Source: Hymenobacter sp. BRD128 | Lineage (GTDB): Bacteria > Bacteroidota > Bacteroidia > Cytophagales > Hymenobacteraceae | NCBI RefSeq assembly: GCF_013256625.1 | Contig: NZ_CP053908.1 | Location: forward strand, 3,224,001 to 3,288,000 | DNA length: 64,000 nt | Direction of reading: 5' to 3' | In this document: one piece after another, positions 43,288 through 51,722 of the stretch | How the letters are laid out: the number at the start of each line of letters is the position of its first letter | Numbering within the stretch: the first letter of the stretch is position 1 | Position numbers and translations under genes: made by a program | The notes under the pieces: model-generated | Seen by the model: the letters and a program-made list of their open reading frames with translations, nothing else | The model's database searches: none | What the model was told of the DNA's origin: nothing

Positions 43288-43845
43288 TTACTTTTTAGCG
43301 GCAGTCTTGCCGGCTTTACGACGAACGATTTCACCCACGAAGCGCACACCTTTGCCTTTGTAAGGCTCAACTTTCCGCAGCGAGCGGATTTTGGCGGCTA
43401 CCTGACCGATAAGTTGCTTATCGATGCTGTTGAGGGTAACGATGGGGTTTTTACCTTTCTCAGTAACGGCGGTAGCCTTTACTTCGGGCGGCAGGGCCAG
43501 GTACACGTTGTGCGAGTAACCGAGCGAAAGCTCCAGCGACTGGCCGGCCAGGGCGGCCTTGTAACCTACGCCCACAAGCTCGAGCTTGTGCTCGAAGCCG
43601 GTGTTAACGCCGGTAATCATGTTGTTGATGAGCGAGCGGTACAGGCCGTGCATGGCCTTGTGGCGCTTCTGCTCGGTGGGGCGCGTCACGACAACGTTGC
43701 CGTCTTCGGTAGCTACCGTGATGTCACGGTCTACTTGCTGGGTCAGCGTGCCTTTGGGGCCTTTCACCGTTACGGTGTTCTCGTTGTCGACCGATACCTG
43801 CACGCCGGCGGGCAGTGCAATCGGTAGTTTGCCAATACGGGACAT
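43288..43845 (-). CDS. rplF: 50S ribosomal protein uL6
   Basis: 185 residues from ATG 43845: MSRIGKLPIALPAGVQVSV, GPKGTLTQQVDRDI, and the C-terminal PYKGKGVRFVGEIVRRKAGK. The upstream extension of the open frame is not part of the family. Located near the factor-binding site of the 50S subunit. Confidence 0.97.
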   Translation of the reverse strand: MSRIGKLPIALPAGVQVSVDNENTVTVKGPKGTLTQQVDRDITVATEDGNVVVTRPTEQKRHKAMHGLYRSLINNMITGVNTGFEHKLELVGVGYKAALAGQSLELSLGYSHNVYLALPPEVKATAVTEKGKNPIVTLNSIDKQLIGQVAAKIRSLRKVEPYKGKGVRFVGEIVRRKAGKTAAKK

Positions 43846-43867
43846 ATAGATACTAGGGCTTAGCAGG

Positions 43868-44266
43868 TTAGTACACGTAGCACAGCACCTCGCCGCCCAC
43901 GTTCTCATTTTTAGCCTCTTTCTCGGTCATTACCCCTTTCGAGGTCGACAGGATGGCTACGCCCAAACCGCTCAGTACGCGGGGCAGGTTCTCGACGTGC
44001 CGGTACTGGCGCAGGCCGGGGGTGCTCACGCGCTCCAGCTTGGTGATAGCCGGGGCTTTGGTAGTGGGGTTATACTTCAGGGCGATTTTAATCACGCCTT
44101 GGGCCGAAGTATCATCAAAACGGTAGCTCTGAATGTAGCCCTTGTGATAGAGCACTTTCGTGATTTCCTTTTTGATGTTGCTGGCCGGGATTTCCACTAC
44201 CCGGTGGTTCGCCTTGATGGCGTTGCGCAACCGGGTGAGGTAGTCGGCAATCGGGTCAGTATTCAT
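43868..44266 (-). CDS. rpsH: 30S ribosomal protein uS8
   Basis: 132 residues: TDPIADYLTRLRNAIKANHR, the central domain, and GVAILSTSKGVMTEKEAKNENVGGEVLCYVY. uS8 binds the central domain of 16S rRNA and in E. coli autoregulates the spc operon. Here it becomes the first gene of a separate transcript, since a terminator and promoter lie upstream. Confidence 0.97.
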   Translation of the reverse strand: MNTDPIADYLTRLRNAIKANHRVVEIPASNIKKEITKVLYHKGYIQSYRFDDTSAQGVIKIALKYNPTTKAPAITKLERVSTPGLRQYRHVENLPRVLSGLGVAILSTSKGVMTEKEAKNENVGGEVLCYVY

Positions 44267-44452
44267 TTGTTTTTAATTGGCCCACAACTTGGGGCCGCAA
44301 AGATAAGAAAATTTCGCAGCAGTAGCTAGCAGCCCTACAGCGAAATTTCAGTTAAGACTACTGGGCTCGGCTTTCGGGGCGCGGCCCATGGTTTCTTTCG
44401 GCAACCTGCCAAATAGGGTGAGCTAGGCCCACGGGTATTCTATTTTGGGGTG

Positions 44453-44484
44453 CAAAGGTAGCAGAAATTGTGGCACTTATGCAA
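44453..44484 (-). promoter_or_regulatory. internal promoter ahead of rpsH
   Basis: On the minus strand TTG (44484-44482), 21 bases, TACCTTTG (44460-44453). The box lies ~187 bases before the rpsH start, so the mRNA has a leader of about 180 bases in an otherwise gene-free 313-base gap. Confidence 0.7.
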
Positions 44485-44530
44485 GGCCCACTTTCAACAA
44501 AATTTTTTAACCTCTCCATTCTCAAACAAA

Positions 44531-44559
44531 AAGCCCTCAACTCGGTGAGTTGAGGGCTT
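44531..44559 (-). terminator. terminator after rpsN, inside the ribosomal cluster
   Basis: 13-bp perfect stem AAGCCCTCAACTC with a 3-base loop, then TTTTTG on the minus strand, 20 bases after the rpsN stop. It would end the rplC-rpsN transcript before rpsH. Confidence 0.85.
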
Positions 44560-44579
44560 TCGCATACCTAGGAAGAATA

Positions 44580-44849
44580 CTACCAGCTCGACTTCGTCAC
44601 GCCGGGAATCTTACCAGCCAGCGCCATTTCGCGGAAGCGAACGCGGCTGATGCCAAACTTGCGCATGTAGCCACGGGGGCGGCCGTCAATCATGTCGCGG
44701 TTGTGCAGGCGCACGGGCGACGCATTGCGGGGCAGCTTGTCGAGGCCAGCGTAGTCACCGGCAGCTTTCAGGGCCTTGCGCTTCTCAGCGTAGCGGGCTA
44801 CCAGGGCAACGCGCTTGCGGGCCCGGGCTTTGATGGATTCTTTAGCCAT
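44580..44849 (-). CDS. rpsN: 30S ribosomal protein uS14, long zinc-free type
   Basis: 89 residues without cysteines: [40 protein letters not shown] and [20 protein letters not shown]. Its start overlaps the rplE stop by one base. Confidence 0.97.
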   Translation of the reverse strand: MAKESIKARARKRVALVARYAEKRKALKAAGDYAGLDKLPRNASPVRLHNRDMIDGRPRGYMRKFGISRVRFREMALAGKIPGVTKSSW

Positions 44850-45406
44850 TATTCAGCTTCCTTTTTAGCGTTAGCGAAGGGCATACCGAAGGCGCGGAGC
44901 AGCTCGTAGCTCTGCTCATCGTTTTCGGCCGTCGTTACGAAAGTGATATCCATACCGGAGATGCCTTTGATTTTGTCAATTGAAATCTCGGGGAAGATAA
45001 TCTGCTCCTTCACGCCGAGGGTATAGTTACCCCGGCCGTCGAAGCCCTTGTCGTTGATGCCTTTGAAGTCACGTACCCGGGGCAGGGCCACGGTCAGCAA
45101 ACGGTCCAGGAATTCATACATCCGCTCGCCGCGCAGCGTAACGCGCGCACCGATGGGCATGCCCTCGCGGAGTTTGAAGTTAGAAACCGAACGCTTGGCG
45201 ATGGTCGGAACAGCTTTCTGACCGGTGATGGTCGTCAGCTCCTCTACCCCGTTGTCTACCAGCTTCTTGTCAGCAACGGCGGCACCGATGCCACGGTTGA
45301 TGCAGATTTTGGTGATGCGCGGTACCTGCATGATGCTCTTGTACTGGAATTTCTCCTGGAGCGCGGGTACAACCTCTTTCTCGTATTTATCTTTTAGACG
45401 GGCCAT
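44849..45406 (-). CDS. rplE: 50S ribosomal protein uL5
   Basis: 185 residues: [40 protein letters not shown] and [22 protein letters not shown]. Binds 5S rRNA and touches the P-site tRNA. Confidence 0.97.
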   Translation of the reverse strand: MARLKDKYEKEVVPALQEKFQYKSIMQVPRITKICINRGIGAAVADKKLVDNGVEELTTITGQKAVPTIAKRSVSNFKLREGMPIGARVTLRGERMYEFLDRLLTVALPRVRDFKGINDKGFDGRGNYTLGVKEQIIFPEISIDKIKGISGMDITFVTTAENDEQSYELLRAFGMPFANAKKEAE

Positions 45407-45420
45407 GGTCGTAGTGCGGA

Positions 45421-45684
45421 TTAAGCGGTGGCCGAATCAACCTTCTTCACGTTCGACACGTGAATGGGGCTTTCGATTTTGGTAATGCCGCCCTGGGGGT
45501 TCTTCGCACTCGGCTTGTTGTGCTTGGTTACCAGGTTCAGGCCTTCTACGATGACGCGCTGGGTCGAGCGGTTCACCGACTTGATAACGCCACGCTTGCC
45601 CTTTTCGTCGCCGGCAATTACGAGTACGTTGTCGCCCGTCTTCACGTGCAGCTGAACGGGGGCTGCTTTCTGTTTCGTTGCCAT
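45421..45684 (-). CDS. rplX: 50S ribosomal protein uL24
   Basis: 87 residues with the KOW motif ([24 protein letters not shown]) and [14 protein letters not shown]. Shorter than the usual ~105 residues because the C-terminal part is reduced. One of the two assembly initiators of the 50S subunit. Confidence 0.95.
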   Translation of the reverse strand: MATKQKAAPVQLHVKTGDNVLVIAGDEKGKRGVIKSVNRSTQRVIVEGLNLVTKHNKPSAKNPQGGITKIESPIHVSNVKKVDSATA

Positions 45685-45687
45685 AAC

Positions 45688-46056
45688 TTAAATTACTTCG
45701 GGGGCTAACGATACGATTTTCATGAACTGCTTCTCGCGCAGCTCGCGGGCTACTGGCCCGAAAATGCGCGTGCCGCGGGGCTCGTCGTTGTTGTTGAGCA
45801 ATACGGCGGCGTTGTCGTCGAAGCGGATGTAGGAACCGTCCTTACGACGGATTTCTTTCTTCACGCGTACGATAACAGCCTTGCTAACAGTACCTTTCTT
45901 GGCGTTGCCCGAAGGGATAGCCGACTTGATGGCTACCACGATTTTATCGCCAACCGTAGCGTATTTCTTGCCCGTGCCACCCAGTACGCGGATGCAGAGC
46001 ACTTCCTTGGCGCCGCTATTGTCGGCCACCGTGAGGCGGGATTCTTGCTGTATCAT
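45688..46056 (-). CDS. rplN: 50S ribosomal protein uL14
   Basis: 122 residues: [49 protein letters not shown] end ([20 protein letters not shown]). Located at the subunit interface and the binding site of the silencing factor RsfS. Confidence 0.97.
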   Translation of the reverse strand: MIQQESRLTVADNSGAKEVLCIRVLGGTGKKYATVGDKIVVAIKSAIPSGNAKKGTVSKAVIVRVKKEIRRKDGSYIRFDDNAAVLLNNNDEPRGTRIFGPVARELREKQFMKIVSLAPEVI

Positions 46057-46065
46057 CGTTCAGGA

Positions 46066-46365
46066 TTATTTAGCACGTTCAACAATTTCAACCAAGCGCC
46101 AGCGCTTAGTTTTGCTTAGGGGGCGGGTGCTCATAATACGCACCAGGTCACCTTCACCGCACTCGTTTTTCTCATCGTGGGCGTGGAACTTGGTGGTCTT
46201 GCTCACGAACTTTCCGTAAATCGGGTGCTGGTGCTTGGCTACTACCGCAACTGTGATGGACTTATCCATCTTGTTGCTGGTCACCTTGCCCACGATTTCT
46301 TTCCGCATGTTGCGGTCCGAAGCAGCATCGTGAGCCGGCAGCAGGTTTTCTTGAGTCGGTTCCAT
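46066..46365 (-). CDS. rpsQ: 30S ribosomal protein uS17
   Basis: 99 residues: [60 protein letters not shown]. The first ~19 residues before MRKEIVGKV are an extension; an ATG at that point could be an alternative start. Confidence 0.95.
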   Translation of the reverse strand: MEPTQENLLPAHDAASDRNMRKEIVGKVTSNKMDKSITVAVVAKHQHPIYGKFVSKTTKFHAHDEKNECGEGDLVRIMSTRPLSKTKRWRLVEIVERAK

Positions 46366-46367
46366 TA

Positions 46368-46577
46368 CTAAGCTTTGTTAGAAGCCTGCTCATTGTTCCG
46401 ACGCGAAAGCTCCGTTTGCAGGCGAGCAACGGTTTTGCGGTTGGCCTTCAGGCGGCCGGGGTTTTCGAGCGGGCTGATAGCGTGCGCGAAGCGCATCTGC
46501 TGGCCGTTGGTTTGCTCGGTTTTGATTTGCGTGCGCAGGTCGTCGAGCGACAGGGCGCGGATTTCTTCGTTTTTCAT
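46368..46577 (-). CDS. rpmC: 50S ribosomal protein uL29
   Basis: 69 residues, a helical hairpin: [38 protein letters not shown]. Lies at the exit tunnel beside uL23. Two bases upstream of rpsQ. Confidence 0.96.
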   Translation of the reverse strand: MKNEEIRALSLDDLRTQIKTEQTNGQQMRFAHAISPLENPGRLKANRKTVARLQTELSRRNNEQASNKA

Positions 46578-46581
46578 CGAA

Positions 46582-47010
46582 TTAAGCAGCGTTCTCTACG
46601 TAGTCGCGACGAACTACAAATGAGGTACGAACCGGCAGCTTCTGAGCCGCTAGGCGCAGCGACTCTTTTGCGGTTTCGAGGCTCACGCCATCCGATTCAA
46701 ACATGATTTGGCCAGGCTTCACGCAGGCTACCCAGTACTCGGGCGAACCTTTACCCTTACCCATCCGCACTTCAGCAGGCTTCTTGGTAATTGGCTTATC
46801 TGGGAAAATGCGAATCCATACTTGCCCTTCGCGTTTCATGGCACGGGTCATGGCAATACGGGCAGCCTCAATCTGGCGAGCCGTAATCCAAGAGATTTCC
46901 AGTGACTTAAGCGCGAACGAACCGAAGTCTATGGAGCTGCCGCGGTAGGCCAGGCCTGTTACGCGACCCTTTTGCATCTTGCGATACTTGGTCCTTTTCG
47001 GTTGTAACAT
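46582..47010 (-). CDS. rplP: 50S ribosomal protein uL16
   Basis: 142 residues: [60 protein letters not shown]. Helps position tRNA near the peptidyl-transferase centre. Confidence 0.97.
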   Translation of the reverse strand: MLQPKRTKYRKMQKGRVTGLAYRGSSIDFGSFALKSLEISWITARQIEAARIAMTRAMKREGQVWIRIFPDKPITKKPAEVRMGKGKGSPEYWVACVKPGQIMFESDGVSLETAKESLRLAAQKLPVRTSFVVRRDYVENAA

Positions 47011-47050
47011 TTGAGTAAAAAAAGAAAACTTGAAAAATATTAGCAGTGAA

Positions 47051-47082
47051 CCGTACCCTGAACGAAATGATTCAGGATACGG
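47051..47082 (-). other. hairpin between rpsC and rplP
   Basis: Arms CCGTACCCTGAA / TTCAGGATACGG (one G-U or mismatch pair) with an 8-base loop in the 93-base gap. The T-rich stretch after it on the minus strand is weak, so it may be a processing or mRNA-stability element within the operon. Confidence 0.5.
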
Positions 47083-47103
47083 CTCAGACTAGTTTAATTA
47101 ACC

Positions 47104-47991
47104 CTAGCGACGGGGACCGCCACCTTGGCCGCCGCGGTTGCCACCGCCAGCGGGGCCACCACCTTGACCACCACGGTTGCCACCGCCTTGGCCGCCACGG
47201 GGGCCGCCAGCAGCGCCGTCACGACGCGGGCCACGGTCACCATCGCGACGCGGACCACGGTCGTTGCGGTCACCATCGCGGCGCGGGCCACGGTCGCCAC
47301 CACGGCCACCACGGTCATCACCACCTTGCTGACCAGCTGGAACCTGGTTGGGCGAGAGGTCGGGCTTGCCGAATACCTCGCCGCGCATTACCCACACCTT
47401 GATGCCGATTTTGCCATACACCGTTTGGGCTTCTGACAGGGCATAGTCGATGTCGGCGCGCAGCGTGTGCAGCGGGGTACGACCTTCTTTGTACTGCTCC
47501 GAGCGAGCAATCTCGGCACCACCTAGGCGGCCACCGCACTGAATTTTGATGCCTTCAGCACCAGCCCGCATAGCAGCCTGGATAGACATCTTCATGGCGC
47601 GACGGAACGAGATACGAGCAGCCAGTTGCTGAGCAATGCTCTCACCTACCAGGCGAGCGTCCAACTCGGGGCGCTTAATCTCGAAGATGTTGATTTGAAC
47701 ATCCTTCTTAGTGATTTCCTTGAGTTCGTCCTTAATCTTATCAACCTCCTGGCCGCCTTTACCGATTACCACACCCGGACGAGCCGTGTTGATGGTGATG
47801 GTAATCCGCTTTAGGGTGCGCTCGATAACGATGCGCGAGATGCCACCCTTTTGGATACGGGCGTTGATGTACTTGCGAATTTTCTCGTCTTCAACGAGTT
47901 TGTCGGCAAAATCCTTGCCGCCGTACCAGTTTGAGTCCCAGCCTTTAATAACGCCGAGTCGGAAACCGACGGGATTTACTTTCTGTCCCAT
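47104..47991 (-). CDS. rpsC: 30S ribosomal protein uS3 with RGG-like C-terminal tail
   Basis: 295 residues against ~233 in E. coli. Residues 1 to ~215 are normal uS3 ([21 protein letters not shown] domain [44 protein letters not shown]). From about residue 221 to the end is a 75-residue tail of RGPRRDGDR repeats and GGGNRGGQ units. uS3 forms the mRNA entry channel and its helicase activity with uS4 and uS5. The rplV end overlaps its start by 16 bases. Confidence 0.97.
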   Translation of the reverse strand: MGQKVNPVGFRLGVIKGWDSNWYGGKDFADKLVEDEKIRKYINARIQKGGISRIVIERTLKRITITINTARPGVVIGKGGQEVDKIKDELKEITKKDVQINIFEIKRPELDARLVGESIAQQLAARISFRRAMKMSIQAAMRAGAEGIKIQCGGRLGGAEIARSEQYKEGRTPLHTLRADIDYALSEAQTVYGKIGIKVWVMRGEVFGKPDLSPNQVPAGQQGGDDRGGRGGDRGPRRDGDRNDRGPRRDGDRGPRRDGAAGGPRGGQGGGNRGGQGGGPAGGGNRGGQGGGPRR

Positions 47992-48422
47992 GATTGATTA
48001 AGCGTTGGCGGGGTTTTCAGTGGGGTAGCAGCGGCGAGGCGCGTCAGAGCGTTCAGCTCTTTCTTCGACATCTGCGACTCACGCTGCGGACCAACCGTCA
48101 GCGTGATGTGGTTCGAGCGCTTGCGGATGCGGTGACCACGGCCCTGGGGGGCGGGGCGCAAACGCTTCAGCTGACGTCCTTCGTCTACCGAAATCTCGGT
48201 CACGCAAAGGTTGGCGTCTTCGATGCGCTCGTCGGGATTCTTCTGCTGCCAGTTGGCCAAGGCCGACAAGAGCAGTTTCTCCACGCGCTCAGCACCCGAG
48301 TTAGCCTCAAAGCGGAGCAGGCCGAGGGCCTGGGTTACGCGCTTGCCGCGTACCAGATTGGCTACCAGGCGCATTTTGCGCGGCGAGGTAGGCACGTTAC
48401 GGAGTTTGGCTACTGCTTCCAT
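47976..48422 (-). CDS. rplV: 50S ribosomal protein uL22
   Basis: 148 residues from ATG 48422: [39 protein letters not shown], and the beta-hairpin end [20 protein letters not shown]. The last ~30 residues extend the family and run into the rpsC reading frame region. Lines the exit tunnel constriction. Confidence 0.96.
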   Translation of the reverse strand: MEAVAKLRNVPTSPRKMRLVANLVRGKRVTQALGLLRFEANSGAERVEKLLLSALANWQQKNPDERIEDANLCVTEISVDEGRQLKRLRPAPQGRGHRIRKRSNHITLTVGPQRESQMSKKELNALTRLAAATPLKTPPTLNQSWDRK

Positions 48423-48423
48423 C

Positions 48424-48702
48424 TTAACGCTTGCCTTTATCTTTTTTGGCGACGTGGCCGCGGAAGTTGCGCGTGGGCGCAAACTCGCCGAGCTTGTGGC
48501 CGACCATGTTTTCAGTTACATAGACCGGGATGAACTTGTTCCCGTTGTGGACTGCGAAGGTGTGACCCACGAAGTCAGGCGAAATCATAGAGCGGCGCGA
48601 CCAAGTCTTCACCACCGATTTTTTGCCAGCGCTTTCCAGCGCTTCTACCTTTTTCTCGAGCCGGAAGTCAATGTACGGCCCTTTTTTGAGTGAACGTGCC
48701 AT
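48424..48702 (-). CDS. rpsS: 30S ribosomal protein uS19
   Basis: 92 residues: [60 protein letters not shown]. Head protein, one base ahead of rplV. Confidence 0.98.
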   Translation of the reverse strand: MARSLKKGPYIDFRLEKKVEALESAGKKSVVKTWSRRSMISPDFVGHTFAVHNGNKFIPVYVTENMVGHKLGEFAPTRNFRGHVAKKDKGKR

Positions 48703-48705
48703 ATA

Positions 48706-49533
48706 TTACTTCTTGCCTTTGCGGCTGACAATCAGGTTCTCAGAATACTTGTTCTTGTTGCGGGTCTTCTGACCCTTAGCGAAGATACCGTTACGGCTAC
48801 GTGGGTGACCACCCGACGATTTACCTTCACCACCACCCATGGGGTGGTCAACAGGGTTCATGGCTACACCACGAACGCGGGGGCGACGACCAGCCCAACG
48901 GTTGCGACCGGCTTTGCCCATCACAACGTTCATGTGGTCACCGTTCGACACCGTACCAACCGTAGCGGTGCAGGTAACGAGTACCATGCGCATCTCGCCG
49001 GAGGGCAGCTTGAGGGTAGCGTAACGCTCCTCACGAGCTACAAGCTGGGCGTAAGTGCCAGCCGAGCGAGCGATAGCGGCACCCTGACCGGGCTGCAACT
49101 CGATGTTGTGAACGATAGTACCAAGGGGCATTTCGCGGAGCGGCAAGGCATTGCCAACTTCAGGAGCTACACCGGGACCCGATACGATAACGGTATCTAC
49201 ATTCAGGCCCGCGGGGGCAATGATGTAGCGCTTCTCGCCGTCGGCGTAGTGCAGCAAGGCAATACGAGCGGTACGGTTGGGATCGTACTCGATGGTCTTC
49301 ACCGTGGCCGGAACACCGGCTTTGTCACGCTTGAAGTCTACGATACGATACTGGGTTTTGTGTCCACCGCCGATGTAGCGGTTCGACATTTTACCCGAAG
49401 AGTTACGACCACCGGTCTTTTTGAGCGAGGTCAGCAACGACTTCTCCGGCGTCGACGTGGTTAGCTCGTCGAAGGCCGGGGCCACGCGGAAGCGTTGGCC
49501 TGGCGTGGTTGGTCTGAGTTTTTTAAGTGCCAT
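48706..49533 (-). CDS. rplB: 50S ribosomal protein uL2
   Basis: 275 residues: [40 protein letters not shown], and the conserved [20 protein letters not shown] near the peptidyl-transferase centre. Three bases upstream of rpsS. Confidence 0.98.
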   Translation of the reverse strand: MALKKLRPTTPGQRFRVAPAFDELTTSTPEKSLLTSLKKTGGRNSSGKMSNRYIGGGHKTQYRIVDFKRDKAGVPATVKTIEYDPNRTARIALLHYADGEKRYIIAPAGLNVDTVIVSGPGVAPEVGNALPLREMPLGTIVHNIELQPGQGAAIARSAGTYAQLVAREERYATLKLPSGEMRMVLVTCTATVGTVSNGDHMNVVMGKAGRNRWAGRRPRVRGVAMNPVDHPMGGGEGKSSGGHPRSRNGIFAKGQKTRNKNKYSENLIVSRKGKK

Positions 49534-49566
49534 TACTAGCTAGTTGGGCTTTTGCGGCGAAGGCAA

Positions 49567-49854
49567 TTAGATATTGCCGTAGAAATCAATGATGTCACCT
49601 TCTTTCAGGGTCACGACGGCTTTCTTGCCGTGGGCGCGACGACCCGAAACCTGGCCACCTTTGGTGAACTTCGACTTCACTTTGCCAATCGTGCGCATCG
49701 TGTTGATACCTAGCACGGTCACACCGTAAAGTTGCTCGATGTCCTTCTTAATCTGCACCTTGTTGGCCGTGCGCTCTACTTCGAACACGTAGCGGCCTTT
49801 TTCGGTGAGGCTGGTGGCCTTCTCGGTGATAATGGGGCGTTTTAGCGTGCTCAT
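49567..49854 (-). CDS. rplW: 50S ribosomal protein uL23
   Basis: 95 residues: RPIITEKATSLTEKGRYVFE, VQIKKDIEQLYGVTVLGINT. Docking site for signal recognition particle and trigger factor at the tunnel exit. Start overlaps the rplD stop in a TAATG arrangement. Confidence 0.97.
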   Translation of the reverse strand: MSTLKRPIITEKATSLTEKGRYVFEVERTANKVQIKKDIEQLYGVTVLGINTMRTIGKVKSKFTKGGQVSGRRAHGKKAVVTLKEGDIIDFYGNI

Positions 49855-50501
49855 TATTCGGCGGAGTTATTAGCGGTGTACAATTGCTCCAGCGAACGCA
49901 GACCATCCTCGCTCAGCAGCAGGGTGTCGGTGTTCAGCAAGTCGTGGGTGTTGAGGGCTACGGGGGTAGCAATTTTCACCTTCTGCACGTTGCGGGCGCT
50001 CAGCAGCAAGTTCTTGTCAGCCTCAGCGGCTACGTACAAGGTCTTGCGGCCATTGTTGAGCTTCAGGCCATCAAGGATAGCTACGAAGTCTTTGGTCTTA
50101 GGAGCGCTCAGCGTGAGGTTCTCAACCAAGGCTACTTTGCCTTCGCGAGCCAGTACCGACAGAGCCGACAGACGGGCAACGCGCTTGGTCTTTTTGTTCA
50201 GCTTGAAGCCGTAGTCGCGGGGCTGCGGACCGAACATGCGGCCACCACCTACGAATACACCCGATTTCATCGAACCAGCACGAGCACCACCGGTGCCTTT
50301 CTGCTTCTTCAGTTTTTTCGTGGTGCGGGCTACTTCAGCACGCTGCTTCGATTTGTGCGTACCCTGGCGTTGGTTGGCCAGGTACTGCTTCACGTCGAGG
50401 TACATGACGTGCTCGTTCGGCTCGTGGCCGAACACGGCGTCGGACAGCGTAACCTTGCGGCCGGTGTCTTCGCCTTTGCTATTGAATACGGACAGTTCCA
50501 T
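49854..50501 (-). CDS. rplD: 50S ribosomal protein uL4
   Basis: 215 residues from ATG 50501 (MELSVFNSKGEDTGRKVTL). The tunnel loop (RAEVARTTKKLKKQKGTGGARAG is conserved in part: KQKGTGGARAGSMKSGVFVGG) and C-terminal domain are complete. In E. coli uL4 represses its own operon; the leader hairpin before rplC is noted separately. Confidence 0.97.
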   Translation of the reverse strand: MELSVFNSKGEDTGRKVTLSDAVFGHEPNEHVMYLDVKQYLANQRQGTHKSKQRAEVARTTKKLKKQKGTGGARAGSMKSGVFVGGGRMFGPQPRDYGFKLNKKTKRVARLSALSVLAREGKVALVENLTLSAPKTKDFVAILDGLKLNNGRKTLYVAAEADKNLLLSARNVQKVKIATPVALNTHDLLNTDTLLLSEDGLRSLEQLYTANNSAE

Positions 50502-50520
50502 CTCTAGTAAGCTTAGCAGG

Positions 50521-51141
50521 TTATTTCTCCAGAACCACGTAGCCGTTCTTGGCACCGGGCACCGAGCCACTCACCAGAATCAGGTTCTTATCAGCCACAA
50601 TACGCATCACCTTCAGGTTCTGAATCTTAACTCGGTCGGTGCCCATGCGGCCACCCATGCGCATTCCTTTGAATACGCGCGAAGGCCACGAGCACGCACC
50701 GATAGAACCGGGGTGACGCAGGCGGTTGTGCTGACCGTGGGTTTGACCACCCACGCCTTGAAAGTTGTAACGCTTCACAACACCCTGGAAACCTTTACCT
50801 TTCGAAGTCCCTACCACGTCAACAAACTCGCCTTCTTCGAACAGCGACGTTTCTACCGTGCTGCCGAGCGTGAAAGCGGCGAGGTCGTCGGTGCGGAACT
50901 CAACGAGGCGTTTCTTAGGAGTAGTGCTTGCTTTAGCGAAGTGGCCAGCCAGGGCCTTGGTGGTATTCTTGGCTTTTTTCTCGCCGTAGCCGAGTTGCAC
51001 GGCGTTGTAGCCGTCTGTTTCGACAGTCTTAACCTGCGTCACTACGCACGGACCCGCTTCTATGAGCGTGCAGGGAATGTTCTTCCCGTCCGGAGTGAAG
51101 AGGCTTGTCATACCGATTTTTTTACCGATGATGCCAGGCAT
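50521..51141 (-). CDS. rplC: 50S ribosomal protein uL3
   Basis: 206 residues: [60 protein letters not shown]. The Gln in GGQTHG is in the usual methylated region. First gene of a transcript of its own, as a promoter and a hairpin leader precede it. Confidence 0.97.
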   Translation of the reverse strand: MPGIIGKKIGMTSLFTPDGKNIPCTLIEAGPCVVTQVKTVETDGYNAVQLGYGEKKAKNTTKALAGHFAKASTTPKKRLVEFRTDDLAAFTLGSTVETSLFEEGEFVDVVGTSKGKGFQGVVKRYNFQGVGGQTHGQHNRLRHPGSIGACSWPSRVFKGMRMGGRMGTDRVKIQNLKVMRIVADKNLILVSGSVPGAKNGYVVLEK

Positions 51142-51164
51142 TCTGTGTGGATATTAAATGACAC

Positions 51165-51192
51165 AAAAAGAAAAGGCCCGAGTGGCCTTTTC
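51165..51192 (-). promoter_or_regulatory. putative attenuator hairpin in the rplC leader
   Basis: On the minus strand GAAAAGGCC, a 5-base loop, GGCCTTTTC, then TTTTTG. It lies between the TACCTTTG promoter box and the rplC start, within ~10 bases of the expected transcript start and 24 bases before the ATG. The form is that of an intrinsic terminator, hence a candidate attenuator. Confidence 0.6.
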
Positions 51193-51204
51193 GCTAAGGG
51201 AGTG

Positions 51205-51236
51205 CAAAGGTAGGTGTTTTTCCCTGAAAAAACCAA
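51205..51236 (-). promoter_or_regulatory. promoter of the rplC-rpsN transcript
   Basis: On the minus strand TTG (51236-51234), about 21 bases, TACCTTTG (51212-51205). Located between the rpsJ terminator and rplC. Confidence 0.72.
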
Positions 51237-51317
51237 CTTGTTGCAGAAATAAATTTAGCAGTGAGGCATTTAGCTCATCCACCTGCCTACTGGTAGATGC
51301 GCAGAGCTAGCCATATA

Positions 51318-51352
51318 AAAAGCCCCGCCGGCCAATGACCAGTGGGGCTTTT
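51318..51352 (-). terminator. terminator after rpsJ
   Basis: Stem AAAAGCCCC / GGGGCTTTT with a 17-base loop, U-rich tail (TTTTTATAT) on the minus strand, 19 bases after the rpsJ stop. Confidence 0.82.
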
Positions 51353-51370
51353 AATAGGTAAGCGCTAGGC

Positions 51371-51676
51371 TCAGACTTTGATTTCAACGTCAACGCCGCT
51401 GGGCAGCTCCAGCTTCATCAGCGCATCTACTGTCTTGCTGCTGGTCGAGAAGATGTCCACCAGACGCTTGTAAGTGCAGAGCTGGAATTGCTCCCGGCTC
51501 TTCTTATTTACGTGGGGCGAACGCAGTACCGTGTACTTCTCTTTTTCTGTAGGCAACGGAATCGGGCCGCTCACGATGGCACCGGTAGCTTTTACAGCCT
51601 TCACGATTTTCTCGGAAGACTTATCGACCAAGTTGTGGTCATAGCTTTTCAGCTTGATTCTGATTTTTTGGTTCAT
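51371..51676 (-). CDS. rpsJ: 30S ribosomal protein uS10
   Basis: 101 residues: [60 protein letters not shown]. It also serves as NusE in transcription antitermination. It is transcribed with fusA and is cut off from rplC by a terminator. Confidence 0.98.
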   Translation of the reverse strand: MNQKIRIKLKSYDHNLVDKSSEKIVKAVKATGAIVSGPIPLPTEKEKYTVLRSPHVNKKSREQFQLCTYKRLVDIFSTSSKTVDALMKLELPSGVDVEIKV

Positions 51677-51722
51677 GGTTGGTAGAGGCCGATTGCCTCA
51701 GGATTGACAAGCTGAAAAAATA

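Noticed and set aside
47104..47330. Short tandem repeats that look at first like a CRISPR or satellite array
   Set aside because: They are the codons of the RGPRRDGDR and GGQGGGNRG repeats of the uS3 tail, in frame and with no spacers of constant length.
47125..47436. Plus-strand ORF of 103 Ala/Thr/Val-rich residues
   Set aside because: Antisense shadow of the repetitive rpsC tail; composition is a by-product of the Gly/Arg codons.
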